From positions 3,906,001-3,970,000 of the forward strand of contig JARUPY010000387.1 in the NCBI GenBank assembly GCA_029817715.1: a stretch of DNA of 64,000 nt. The letters are read 5' to 3'. Positions within the stretch are counted from its first letter, which is position 1. Each line of letters opens with the position of its first letter. The DNA comes from Melastoma dodecandrum. Lineage: Eukaryota; Streptophyta; Magnoliopsida; Myrtales; Melastomataceae. The notes under the pieces are model-generated. The model saw only the letters and a program-made list of their open reading frames with translations, had not been told where the DNA came from and ran no database searches. The position numbers were made by a program, and so were the translations under genes. Shown one piece after another: positions 42,746 to 55,300 of this stretch.

Positions 42746-43189
42746 ATTTGGAATAATGGGATATGTACATCAGCGCTTGTACAACCAGATCCCAGATAAG
42801 AAAGGAAGCATGTGGTAAAGAACAGCCAAACAGACATTCTTAGCTACAAAAATGGTCACAATCAACCTAAATAGATTGCATGGCTAAATTATTTCGAGAA
42901 ACATCTTTCATTCAACTTTTTTTAAGTTCTTTGTATTGAGATATTTCTTTGAAATTGTATCACAAAAGAGCTATGTTCCATTTTCAACAGTCAAATAACC
43001 CGCTTGCATTAAACCAGAATCTACTCGAAGACAATAAGGGAGCTAAAGGATTGTAGATATCATAAAGAAGAAAAGCGAATCACATTGAAGCGAATGTTGT
43101 GGTTGAAGAAAATAATCCTATTACCTCGAGGCATCTGTCAGTCATTCACTGCCAACCCCAATCACTATTCGAGTGCATTGTGCCATGAT

Positions 43190-43362
43190 ATGTGAAAAAT
43201 AGTCCCACATGGGCTATCAATGTGTGATGTAAGGCCACATGTACGTGAAAAATAGTCTCACATCGAAAGTATGAGATATCAGTGTGAAATACCATGATAT
43301 GTGGGCTAACTTTTGGGTCGAGCTATCTCAAAAAAGCCCATAACAAGTGGTATCAGAGTCGG
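43190..43362 (+). mobile_element. TRIM-like LTR fragment with Met-tRNA primer site
   Basis: Repeated 'tgtgaaaaatagtc(c/t)cacat' words, then GTGGGCTAACTTTTGGGTC..AAGCCCATAACA, followed by GTGGTATCAGAGTC (43348-43361), a one-base variant of the initiator-Met primer site. Short LTRs of this style occur in non-coding TRIM elements. No second LTR was identified. Confidence 0.45.
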
Positions 43363-46300
43363 CTCACTACTTCTTCCGCGTACGCGCTTTCACCGGCGCA
43401 AAGCTGCGAATCCCCATGGTCCGATGCTAATAGATACTGCATGAGAAAACCAATCTTGCATGTCAACATCCAGAAGTAGAAGCACGAAATCTTTAGGAAT
43501 TACTTGCAGCGATAATGTTGATGCTTTCAAGTCAAAAGATAAGCTAGGATAGCCCCCACCTTCACCAACCTTTCTCCGAATTGCTTCCGTCTGTCAGTCG
43601 ATCAAGAAAGAAATAGTCACCGATGCAAGAAGCACCGAGAATTGATTCTAAAAGTTGTTCTAACACAGAACCTACAGCTGAAGTACCCCAAAATCAAGCA
43701 TTCACGTACAAGAAAAGTTCAAAAAGGCGACGGAAGCAAAAAGTATGAATGCAAAAATTGCCATGGTTTAATCCTAGGAAATCACAGCGAGACTGGTTTA
43801 TTCCATTGTTTTCCCTCCATGTCAACGGAATTGTCACAAACAATTTGGAACTTCTCAAGAATCAACAGCTTCCTCCTGAACAAGAACAAATTAAACTCAT
43901 ACCAGCACGTACCACCAGGAAAAGAGACAACTAGCTGAGGACACACCGCAAATAATTCCTCTCAGAAAAAGGACCAACCAGTACCTTGAAGGCGGGAAGG
44001 TGAAAAGGTCACGCGTCTGTGAATACGTCGTAGACAGAGAGTAACCCGCTGGCGCCGATCGACAATCTTCTCACGACTAGGTTGTTCCTCGAAGAGGAGA
44101 CCCTGACACAATCAGTACCCGATACGTCAATCCGAGGGGAGGATGAAAGGGAAAACCCTAACGAACCGATCAACCGCCATCGCGAGGTTAACGGGATGAG
44201 AAACGACAATACCTGATGGTGAGAGGAGTGGAGACGGCCGCCACAGGAGGCGATCCTCACCCCATCTCAGCACACTCCGCTGAGGAACTCCGACCCCTGA
44301 TGGATAAACAGTTTGTAAACGTTGTTAACAAACTGTCTCTGTCACACTGGAAAAATGGGAAAGTGGAAAAGAATAGGCAAAATATCCGCTCTATTTTGCC
44401 GTCCAATAATTTGAAATCTTTCTTGTCGATATTTTGAATATTTTTTGAAGCCGTTAAGATTTATAGTCACTGGTTTTTACAATAAAATTTAAGATATTTT
44501 ATTAAATCGATATTTTATATTATTATTCTATTTCAAGATAATTCTCATATTATTTTTTATTCACAACTTAAATAATTAACACATATTTAAGTTATACAAA
44601 AATTATTATATTCATTGACTAACTACCCCGGAACGTAAACCCACGTATAAAAAATAGTATTAAAATATATAATATTAAATCAGAAGACACGAAGTTCCCG
44701 TCATCAGCTTCGGATTTACCCTTTTCCTCCTTATCCTTCTGAACAGCTCTCGGGCCCGAACCCCTGACCCGATGCTGCGGAACCCGTTTTCCCGGCGCTC
44801 GGCCTCTGTAACGGCATCGACCTCGATGGAGGGGTCAAAAAAAATGAAAGTAGCGGCGACAAAGGTGATGAAGGAGCCGTTGTCAGAAGGAGGGCGAGCA
44901 GTGACGGCGGTGAAGAATACGCGGAGAGGCTTCGAGGAAGGGAATGGGAGGAAAAGGGAAGAGGAGGAGGTGACAGGGACGGAAGGCGCAATATCACGTT
45001 CAGTCAGCAGTTTAACGGTGGGTTGACGGAGTAACGTACCAGGTGGGCAATACGTAGGTTTTCGTAAGCTGATTTGGTCAATGATGATTGAAATTGATAT
45101 AATGGCTAAATGTTAGAATTCGTGATTGATATTTTAAAAAGTTCAAAATAAATTGAAAATATGATTAAATTTTAGGTTAAAATTAATAATTTGACCTCCT
45201 ATATACCACATAAGAAGTTGCACGGCACGACAAGCAGATTCCACGTGGGAGTTGTTACCGCCTTCCTTCCCACCCTACCTGGGGCCGCCGGCCCACTCTT
45301 TTTTACATGAAAATTATTCATGAAAATTTGATGTATTCTGATTTCTGAATCACATTCCACATTCATACAATAATTTCTCTAGGGGTTTCCATTTTTATTT
45401 CTTTAAAAATAATAATAATCAGACCCTCCAGTTAAAATGAATTTAGGGAATTTTAGGTAGCGCAATTACATGGAATTAGTTTAGTGGTTAGGATTTAGAG
45501 GAGGCTCGTTTCTTTTGTTGAATAGCGAGGGTACGTCGAACTTGGAAAATGACACTAGGATTAAGACTAGTTTGGTGGAACTCCCAGACGTAGATGTTTC
45601 CTAAGTCTACATGCAAGAACAAATTCAAACATATCGTCTACAAATTCAAACATATCGTCTACTTCTCCTCCTCCTCCTTGTCCCTCTAGAATGTCATGAA
45701 GTTAAAGAAAGATATGATCTCTCTGAGGGTTTTGGGAGTGTGTTTTTGCCTCCTGCAGCTCTCCTCGAAGTTACACGGAAATGACACGGAGGGAGGGTTG
45801 TTTTGGGTGGGTGGGTGGGATGGATTCAATTTCATTCCGAGTGAAAACGACGGCGAGCCACCGGTCTCTTCTCACCCGATCATCATCATCATCGACTTAA
45901 GATTCAATGACAGATTGTGTTGGACGGAGGGGAACTTAATCATTTCCAGGAAGTTGACATATAAATCTAATGAATCCCCAAGTAGCCTAACAACTCTCTC
46001 TCTCTTTCTTTTTGTTTGACTATCTAATCCAATAGAAAAAAATAATAACAACGGGACAGGGACCTGGTCATTTTGATGCTTATATACACAGAAAGAGCCA
46101 CGAAGCTGATCTTGTTTAATACTTACTAATCATATTAGCCCGGGGTTGCCTTTGTCTGATCCCAAGGGCCAAAACTTGTAAGTTAATTCATCACCACCAC
46201 CCCCAAAAAACGTTGGCGGAACCATTGGACTTCTAGGTTGTGTTTGGTGTTTTCGGGGGATGACGTCATCAATGTTACGTCACCTTCCCTCCCTCCCTCC

Positions 46301-46400
46301 CCCTCTCTCTCTCTCTCTTCAGGCTTTGGCGTGGGAAAACTGAAAAGCGGGGTTTGATTTCAGTTAATAGCAATTTGGGATAAATTTCTATGGATTTCGT
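43363..46400. other. Long intergenic region without a recognisable gene
   Basis: Contains AT-rich stretches (44450-44700, 45060-45450), a GC-richer patch with overlapping ORFs of no known similarity (44720-45030), and an unsupported 107-codon ORF at 45696-46019. Microsatellite-like CT runs lie at about 46283-46320. Confidence 0.45.
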
Positions 46401-46416
46401 AGATTGATTGGTCCAG

Positions 46417-46422
46417 TTGACT
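46417..46422 (+). promoter_or_regulatory. W-box upstream of WRKY54/70-like gene
   Basis: TTGACT within CAGTTGACTCAATAAA, about 340 bp before the start codon. W-boxes are WRKY-binding sites and often mediate auto- or cross-regulation. Confidence 0.35.
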
Positions 46423-46759
46423 CAATAAATGCGTTTTAAAAATTTAACAATGTTTGGTAAGTTATGCTTTTAAAAAAAAAAAATTAATTATGATAATTTT
46501 AAATTTTCACTGACCGTGTCCAAGGAAAACCTTTTTATCTAAACCCAGTTTTTGGTTTAGAGTGGGGAAGGGGGGGACCATTTTTTGAGTTTGATAATCA
46601 TATTTGCATATATTTTTTGTTATCTAAAAAAAAATTCGAGGCTTCCTAACATCTTCCTACCGCTTTCCCCTTTCCAAGATAAAAAGGCAGGGGAGCACCA
46701 AAAATCCTCACCACACTTCCTCTCCACTAATCATCACCATCACCATCACCATCGTCATC

Positions 46760-47723
46760 ATGGCCCGTGTTTGTCCCGATGCTGATACCAGGAAGAAGAG
46801 AATGATCAATGACATCCTCATGGGCCGCAATTTGGCTGTCCAGCTACAGGGCATCCTCTCCGACCCCCATCCTTCCTCTGCCGACAAGGCCCACGAGATC
46901 CTTGGGAAGATCCTCGGCTCCTTCAGCCGGGGGATTTCCACCGTGAGCTCCTTTGAGGGTGAAGGCGAGGACTCCTTGTCCGGGGAATCTGGCGAGAGCA
47001 AGTCGCGACATGGGGAGAAAGGACGAGGCTGCTACAAGCGAAGGTTAGTTTTCGGTTCGGCGGTGTGCTCCTTTGGTTTGTTGATGTGGGTGGGGGAGTA
47101 AGGCACTGACGTGGAAGTCTTGTCATTGCCCCCCCCGCAGGAAAGGTTCGCAGTCATGGACGGCCGTCAACTCGACCACGGAGGACGATTACTCCTGGAG
47201 GAAGTATGGCCAGAAGGAGATACTCAATTCCAAGTTCCCGAGGTGCTACTACAGGTGCACGCGCAAGCATGATCAAGGATGTAAAGCCATCAAGCAAGTC
47301 CAGAGGATGGAGGAGGACCCTAACATGTACCAGATCACGTACATCGGACACCACACCTGCAGGGAGATCTCCAGGGCCCCTCAGATGATCCCGGACTCAG
47401 ACCCCTGGGAGCTCAACAACTCCCCTGATGCTCGCACGGAGTTTAAGCCCCAAATCCATCGCCAGGACCGCGGTCCCGCAAATCCCTTCCCCTGTGTCAA
47501 GGACGAGCACAGGGAGGACTCGGGAAGCGACCTCACAGACTGCCCGTCGGGGTTCAGCCAAGACTGGCCAGACTTCCCTACGATTTCATCCATGGTGGGG
47601 GACGACCTCCCAATGTGGTCGTTCTCCGACGACGGCTTCCAGAGTTTATCAAACACAAGTTTCTTGGATAGATGCATCGGTTTTGACGGAGAATTGGAGT
47701 TCGACGGGAGCGATCTTTTATAG
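46760..47723 (+). CDS. Group III WRKY transcription factor, WRKY54/70-like
   Basis: Two exons, 46760-47043 and 47141-47723, giving 288 aa. N-terminus with a putative leucine-repeat region ([18 protein letters not shown]), then basic [15 protein letters not shown], then one WRKY domain: [20 protein letters not shown], zinc ligands C-x7-C..H-x-C ([19 protein letters not shown]), the group III arrangement. The C-terminal part is acidic with a WSFSDDG-type end. WRKY54/70 in Arabidopsis act at the balance of salicylate and jasmonate defence and in senescence. The intron normally found inside WRKY domains just after the PR codon is absent here; the only intron is before the domain. A (CAT/CAC)n run precedes the ATG. 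Confidence 0.92.
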
Positions 47724-49276
47724 CGGCGGATTCCTCCGGTTGCTTTGGATCCTAAGTTTAAAAACTTTTGTCAAAGGGCTTGGCCACGAATGAATATCAT
47801 GCAGAGGGAACGCTTCCACTTCTATACCCCTCCCATTTTCCTCGAATCATTTCGGTCGGTAACATAAAAAATGGCACCTGTTTTTCGCTTTTCGGACAAC
47901 GCCAAAACTGCCATTCGAAGGTTTCTGTTTGTCGTGTGCAGCAACGGCAAAAAGACAAAACAACTGAGACGTAAGTGAACCAATCAAAGCTTTACTTCAA
48001 CAAGAACCCAACCCTACTTGTATTATAATTTCTTTCTCTAAAAACCACGGGGATTAGCTACAGGAATATGGTTTGTCGTGGGAGAGATTTATATCATGTT
48101 TTTTGCATTGTCCAGAGGATTGTTACGGAGTAATTTCACATATTATTTTACCAAATAATTCGTTTAACAAGACATTCTTTAGTTAATGTCGGTGTTTTTA
48201 ATACGGAAATCCCTTGAAAAAAAAAATAAACTCAAATTTTCAAATACAAAATTCAAACATTCTAAAAAAAATTTGATATTTGAAATACTAAATTTACTTA
48301 GTTTTTAAGTAAATTTGGTATTAGAAATATTGAATTGTTCCTAAATAAAATTAAGTTACATAATTCTTGACATTAGTTAAAGAAAGATTTTTTATCTGTT
48401 TATTTTGTAAAATATTCGTGTTTTAAATACCAAATTCTTGATACCAGCGAATGAAGTATCATCGACATTGCGGAGAAACTGAATAACAAAGCCACATCAA
48501 TACTTTGGTCGTCCTGCGAAAGGGCAAGGAAAGAGAAACTCATTGATATGATCTATTCGTTCCACCAAAAGTCAACGAGTAAACGCCAGCCGGAGCCAAG
48601 TATCCGGTGGCTGGGAAGCTTTGGCCAAGTGTGAACTGATAAACACATGGATCGATGATTTGTTTATTGCCACGACACGACGGGTGGCGGGTCTTATCGC
48701 ATGCGTTCACACCTTTTTTGCGGAAGAAGTCACGATGTCATAAAGGAATCAACCACCGGAGTTTGTATTGTGATGTTTCCTAGGAAGACGCCACGAAAGC
48801 TTCCCCACAATTGCCCGGATCTTTCACTTCAAGGTGGGGTGGGGACGTTGAGACTCCCGCACCTAAATTATGTGATATGTCATGACAAAATGATTAGAGA
48901 GTGACAACTCGACCCACACATGAAGGGACAAACTTTGAACGTGACGAAAACAAAAAAAATGGAATTGACGTCTGTTCATATTGCGGTCGGCCCCCCTCCC
49001 TCCCCTTTTTGATCTTCCTCTGGTGTGATGTGGGGTTCTATGCCTAATATGGTGGGATTTGGGTATTTGAATCAATGGAGCCAGAACGATCATATTACAT
49101 ATAACCCATTTAGTCCATCGAACCGGTCGGCTGAAGTTAACAGAGGCCTAGACAAAATATTAACCTATAACTGCACGGAAATCCTAAGCTAGGGGTTTGT
49201 TGAATCCGGGCACAAGTCATGGTCCCATAGCATACACAGAGATGGGTCATTTTCTGTCGAGTGGGACGGGAGAAGA
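47724..49276. other. Interval between the two convergent WRKY genes
   Basis: 3' flanks of both genes plus AT-rich sequence. No further feature recognised. Confidence 0.5.
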
Positions 49277-50768
49277 TCAAATCCACGCCCTTGAAGGCGG
49301 AGGAGCGGTTAAACATGATGGAGTGGTGACCCCGCAGCCAAGGTCTAGGTGGGGCTGGGGATGAGGGGGGAGCAAAGGGGCGGTGGAGGACATGAGGCAG
49401 GTGTGGTGGCCTTGGTAGGTGACTAGGAAGGTGCCGGGGTCGTGGTCGAGGAGTTGGACTTGTTTCTTGGCGGGGCACTGGTAGAGCCTCTGGTGGGTGC
49501 ACCTGTAATAAGCCCTGCACAACGACTGGAGCTTTAAAAGAGGCCGACTGTATATAAAGAGGCTGGCCCATCCATGTTAAGCAAAACAAATACTACCTCG
49601 GGAATTTGGAGCCCAAAATGATTTTCTGGCCGTACTTCCTCCAAGTATGACCATCTTCCTCGGGAACACTGGTGTTCCCAAATTGAGGAGCGGGCACCCT
49701 CTTTATGGTCCTGTCCGCCTCCCCTCTTCCACTCCTATGATTAAGAAAAAAGAAGGAAGAATAAAACACGTGCACCCAAAGAGAAAAAGTTACAACTCAC
49801 ATCTCCACCGTCTAAATGGGTATATGCCTGATCCCGGAAAATGAAATGAAATAAGGTACCCAATTTACGGCGAAATGGACCACTGTTCTCTTTTTTAAAA
49901 TTACAAATGCCCATGACATTCACTGTCTTTGCTCAGACGATTGAGACGTTCTTTGAACAATTCTAAATCTTATTTGCTAGGAAGCTGCCCACCATCCTCT
50001 TTCCTAGAAAAAAGCTTCGCTCCCTCCCTCATTATTGTACTGAAACTTCTCAAAAAAACAAGGACATCATTTTAATTTACATAATAGTTTTCTATGACAA
50101 TGTGATTCTCCTGAGAATTAGGAACTTAAATCATCATGTAGCCGAAAAAGAACAACTTCCGCGTCTTAAAAAAGAGTTGTGTTTTTTAAATCTACGAATG
50201 CCCTACATGTCATAAACAAAATCACAATTAAGAAACTACCCACTTACTAATTACCAAAAAAAACTACCCACTTACCAATTCCTTGGAGGAAGAACAGGGG
50301 TCAAATTTTTCTTAAGAAAGAAAAAACTACCGAAAGATTCTCTCTTTTTTTTTTTTAAATTTATGCTTGCCAGAGCAACCCATTACAAAATAAGCAACAG
50401 GAAGAAAGGATAGACAAGTATTTTTGATATCGGTCTTACCTTCTTGATCTGCGTTTGTTGTATGGATGAAGGATTCTGTCCCCATCTCCTTCAGGCATGC
50501 TATTGCTAATGCCAGAAGCATCAATAGCCAGGCCGCTGTCCGCTTTCAGAATCTCGATACCGTCTATTCCGTCCTCTAATGCAAAGCACCTCTTTTTATT
50601 AAATTTATCCCCACCATTCCTCAGCTTATCTGTGGCTGCCTTGAATACTTGGACGATCTCCTCACAGGTTGTCTTCGCATCCCGGAGCCGGCCACCGGAC
50701 AGGTCTGACTCGATATCTCTGGCCAGCTTGCACCCGTGAAGGATCAAGAACCTGATGTGGTCTTCCAT
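49277..50768 (-). CDS. Group III WRKY transcription factor, WRKY55-like
   Basis: Three exons, 50768-50440, 49734-49597 and 49514-49277, GT-AG and in phase, giving 234 aa. N-terminus MEDHIRFLILHGCKLARDIE with a helical regulatory region (TCEEIVQVFKAATDKL), then basic NKRRSRR. The WRKY domain EDGHTWRKYGQKIILGSKFPR is followed by AYYRCTHQRLYQCPAKKQVQ and YQGHHTC (C-x7-C..H-x-C, group III). The domain is split by an intron exactly after the PR codon, the ancestral position. The tail is short, Pro/Leu-rich and ends SRAWI. It is shorter than I would expect for WRKY55, so a late frameshift cannot be excluded: the alternative frame is open leftward to about 49137. Probably a defence or senescence regulator. 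Confidence 0.87.
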
Positions 50769-52371
50769 GTTTTCGGATTTTGGCGAATCAACGAAATCTC
50801 AAAAAAGGGTTGGAATTTCAATCAGTAACGATAGGGCATATAAAATGAAGGGGGAGAGCTCAATATATGAATGAAAAGTACGTGGAAATTTTGGTGGGGA
50901 GAAAGGGGAGTCATTTGGGTGCTTTTAGTTTTCCTAATATGAAGAAAGGACTTGGAAAATGTTTACTTCGACCAACGTACCCCTGAGTTTCAACATATAT
51001 TATGGATTGAAGACTTTGACCCTGGTTGATAGCACACGCACAGTAACCAACCTTATACGCATTGGACAGCATCATGCCTGAGCATTATCATTCATTCTAA
51101 CCTTATTGGTCCCTCACATGGAATTATCCCAGCTGCTGTGGTGGTCCCTTCCCAAGCATAGCTAGCTGTTGCGGCATCAACCTCAATGTGATTGGGTGCC
51201 ACAGGTGATCAAAACCTGATCATGCTTACCCTACGAGACAACAATCAATATCCAAGCCATACGACAGCATTAGAAAAAATTAATGAAGAAGAATGAGATT
51301 ACCAAGTCAAACCCTTTGCTTGGGTTATGACCATGTACCTGTGGGAATCCTCCATGTAAAGAGGAATTAGTAAATGAACCGATGTCATCCGAACCCTCGC
51401 CAATACTTGGACCAGAACTGCATCAGTTTATTGGTTTGGACCAACCTATCAACCAATCAAACCTGCGAGAATTATTGACATGCTTGACAGCCATAAAACT
51501 GGTTAGGTCGGTAGCAGCTTTGATATTTCTACTTCAGTTCATCGCCTGTACACAACACCTGTAATTATTCAGCACGGCAGCGAAAGAAAATGGCCAAATG
51601 ATAGAATAAAGAGAGTTTGTCAAGGGTATTTGTTTAAATATTGAAAGATGTCTAGTCATACCTGGATCAGAGGAATGTTGGACTCGCATATCTCCAATTC
51701 AAAGTTGAAATCTGAATACTTGAACCCTTCATTTTACTTTGCTGCTGCCTTCTAGATTCACTCAGGGAAACTATTGTGTGCCAAACCAAGTCAAAGACAG
51801 CGCCCATGTATTGCTCCGAAGAAGATTACCCCCAAACCCCCTCCACAAAAAAACATTGGAAAGAGGTTTCTCCTACCACAATTGGCCGCACATGAAACAA
51901 AAACAAATCTCCCACAACAGGATCAGCACGGAGTATGCATCTCAGATGCAGAACTAATCAATAGAACGAGTAGCCAAAGAACGACGAGCGTAGGGGTAAA
52001 CAAAGCTTTTCTTTAAAGAAATGCCAGAGTGCAGACATAGAGGCCGATAACAGTAAAAGGATAACAGTGGTATTATCCAGTAATATTCTAGCTGTACAGC
52101 CACAATTCTCAAAAAACAATAGCATCAACCGGGAATTAGCAGAATGAAGCTCTAACTGCACAATCAGCAGAGAGCATTTTCAGTTGTATGGCTAGCTTCT
52201 ATAAGACTACCAGAAAGTTGCTGAGATGCAACAGTCGAGTGACTTCCATACAATCTACACCCCCTAGTTGCGAGTTGTATATTTCACACCTCTTCAACCT
52301 GAATTCATGGTAAATTATAATCAGGAGTGGAAGCTGTGAACAGTAACTCTTTCAGTTAGTGCCGTCTTTAA
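50769..52371. other. Intergenic region between WRKY55-like and GLY1
   Basis: Includes the WRKY55-like promoter and the GLY1 3' flank. No additional gene recognised. Confidence 0.5.
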
Positions 52372-55300
52372 TCAGACCTGGGGTAGATTCATCAACTCGT
52401 AAACAGCCTTTTTAGGTGTAAGCTCACAATCAATAATTCGTGCAACTGCTGTCAGGACCGGCAACTTGACATGATATTTTTGGGCCAATGCAATCACAGC
52501 TCCAGCAGTTGATACACCTTCAGCCACCTGACAAAAAAATGTCGAGGTCACAAACTCCATGAATGTCGTGAGATGATGTATACCAGTAATTAGCGTTATG
52601 TGTTCTCTACTACCTGATTCATTGAAGCCATTATATCATCAAGCTTCTCCCCTGATCCTAAACGCACTCCCACCGTTCTATTTCTCGAAAGATTCACAAA
52701 ACACGTAAGCATTATGTCTCCAGTTCCAGACAACCCTGTGATTGTGGTCGGCTTGGCACCCATCTAAGAAAAACCATCCAGAGAAAAACTTCCAGTAAGT
52801 AAAGATGGGAGAAAATGCCAACCATCATGTGATATGTTTCAACACGACATTTACTATCTTAGCAAGTTGAGATGATATGATTGCTGCTTCTCATAGAACA
52901 AACCAAAGGAAACTTCCAAGTTAAATTAAGGCAAAGGAAATTGTTAGAATGTATATAGACATAATGGTAGAAATGTATCTAGACAAAAAGAATGTTAGGT
53001 TCATAGGTTAGTTATTTACCATACTTAGATATTTACATTTACCCTATATATATCTTGTATATGTGAATATTGAAAGTAGAATATATTTTTTCTCCCAAAT
53101 ACTTTTGTTCATGGTATCAGAGCATTAGGGATCTGATTCTTTAGCCTGCTGCCCCTACCAGGTACTTGTTATCTGCTGCCCTTGCCGTGTTTGTTATCTG
53201 TTGCCCCTGCCGTGTTACCTGCTCCCCCCGGCACCTTTTGCTATCCAACAATCTGCGATTCCTCGGAATGGCGGATGCAAAATCCTCGGATTTAATGATG
53301 CAAAATCTGAAGGCTACCACCATCAAGTTGGATGGTAGAAATTATTTGGTGTGGGCTCAATCGTTTCGTCTCTTTCTCACTGCCCAGAGGAAACTGCGAC
53401 ATATCACAGATGATCCACCGGCAATTGATGATAAATCATACGAAGATTGGATTGTTGCAGATTCTTGTGTTATGACATGGATACTCAACAGTATGAATGA
53501 GATCATATCTCCAAGCGTGGTATTCTTAACCTCTGCCAAACAAATATGGGAGTCACTGAAGGAGATGTATGGCCATGAGAAGAATATTTCTCGCGTGTAC
53601 GAATTGTACGAGCAATTGTTTGCCCTTCACCAGAGAGACCAATCTCTCACGGAGTTTTATGCTGCCCTTCGTGGAATACTGGATGAGCTTGATCTTCATC
53701 AGCCGATTGTTCTTAATGCTCAAACTTTGCGAGAGTATCGGGAAGGACTGGCTGTATCTAAGTTTCTGTCGGGTGTAAATCCTGAAATAGCTGCACAAAT
53801 TCGTGGATCGGTGTTAGGAGGCGACTCAATTCCAACCTTGGCTACAACCTACTCACGAGCACTACGCATCTCCACTGGATCTAATCCTCCTGACTTAGCA
53901 TCTGCATTATCTGCTGTTGGACGAGGCCGTGGTCGTGGAAGGTCTCAACCTTTCCTTTCTAGCCAACCTTGTGTACATTGTGGCAGAGTGGGGCACCTTT
54001 CTGAGAAATGCTGGCGGAAGTTTGGAAAACCTGATTGGGCACTAGCACTTGAAACCCCGGCTTCAACCTCTGTCACCAGCACACCGCCAAATGCTTCATT
54101 AACGGTGGTGTCAGAAACCGCCAACCAGGGTAACTCTTCTGACTCGTCTATCCCTGTAGCTTTGCATGCAGGAAAGGACGTATTGCCTCCTCCTAGTTCC
54201 TGGATTCTTGATTCCGGTGCGTCTTTTCATATGACTGGTTCTTCACGTTTCCTATCTCATATAGGCCCTTCTTCTCAGTCAAATGTTATTGTTGCTAATG
54301 GACAATCTTGTCCTGTTAAAGGTTCTGGCACTACTTTTCTCACATCCTCAATATCACTACCTGATGTTCTCCTTATACCCAATTTTCCTGTCAATTTGAT
54401 TTCTGTGAGTCAACTCACCAAAAGTGTCAATTGTTCCCTTACATTCTATCCTTCTCATTGTGTGTTGCAGGATCTCCAGAGTGGGAAGACGATTGGTTCG
54501 GGTATTGAACACGATGGTCTATATTATTTTGGTGGTTCTTCCTCGTCAGCTTTAACTACTACTCATATGTCGTCTTCTATTTTATGGCACCAACGTTTGG
54601 GTCATCCTTCCTTTCATAATCTTTCCCGTGTTTTGGGGGATTCCGTTCAACTTTTTAAGTTTTCTTGCGAGTCATGTCAGTTGGGAAAGCATCATCGTTC
54701 TTCTTTTCCGTCTCGTTTTCAGTCCAGCAGTACTTCTCCTTTTGAGTTAGTACATTCAGACATTTGGGGTCCATATAAATATAAATCTATCCAGGGATAC
54801 CGTTACTTTATTAATTTTATTGATGATTTTACTCGTGTCACCTGTGTTTGTCTTCTACGTGATAGGAGTCAAGTGCCTGATGTACTACGTCAATTTTATA
54901 ATGAAATCAAAAATCAATTTGATGTTTCTATTAAGGTGTTACGTACCGACAATGCACTAGAATACGTGCAGACTGATATTTCTTCATTTTGTTCCGCACA
55001 TGGTATCCTTCATCAAACCACTTGCCCGTATACTTCTCAACAAAATGGAGTAGCTGAACGCAAACATCGACATTTGTTAGATGTTGCACGCACTATCTTG
55101 GTTCAAATGCATGTTCCGCGTTACCTTTGGGGTGATGCGATTCTCACTGCTTGTCATCTTATTAACCGCATGCCTTCTTCAGTGTTACATGGTCGTATTC
55201 CTCTGCAATGTCTTTTTCCATCAAAACCTCTGTTTTCAATTCTACCTCGTGTTTTTGGTTGTGTCTGCTTTGTTCATGATTGTCGCCCAGGAACGGACAA

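Noticed and set aside
44731..45026. Overlapping ORFs on both strands (88 and 84 codons)
   Set aside because: Low-complexity Ser/Pro/Leu versus Lys/Glu translations of the same GC-rich patch; no similarity recognised.
45696..46019. 107-codon ORF with an apparent hydrophobic start
   Set aside because: Unrecognised, contains an Ile run from a CAT-type microsatellite and ends in CT repeats; not supportable as a gene.
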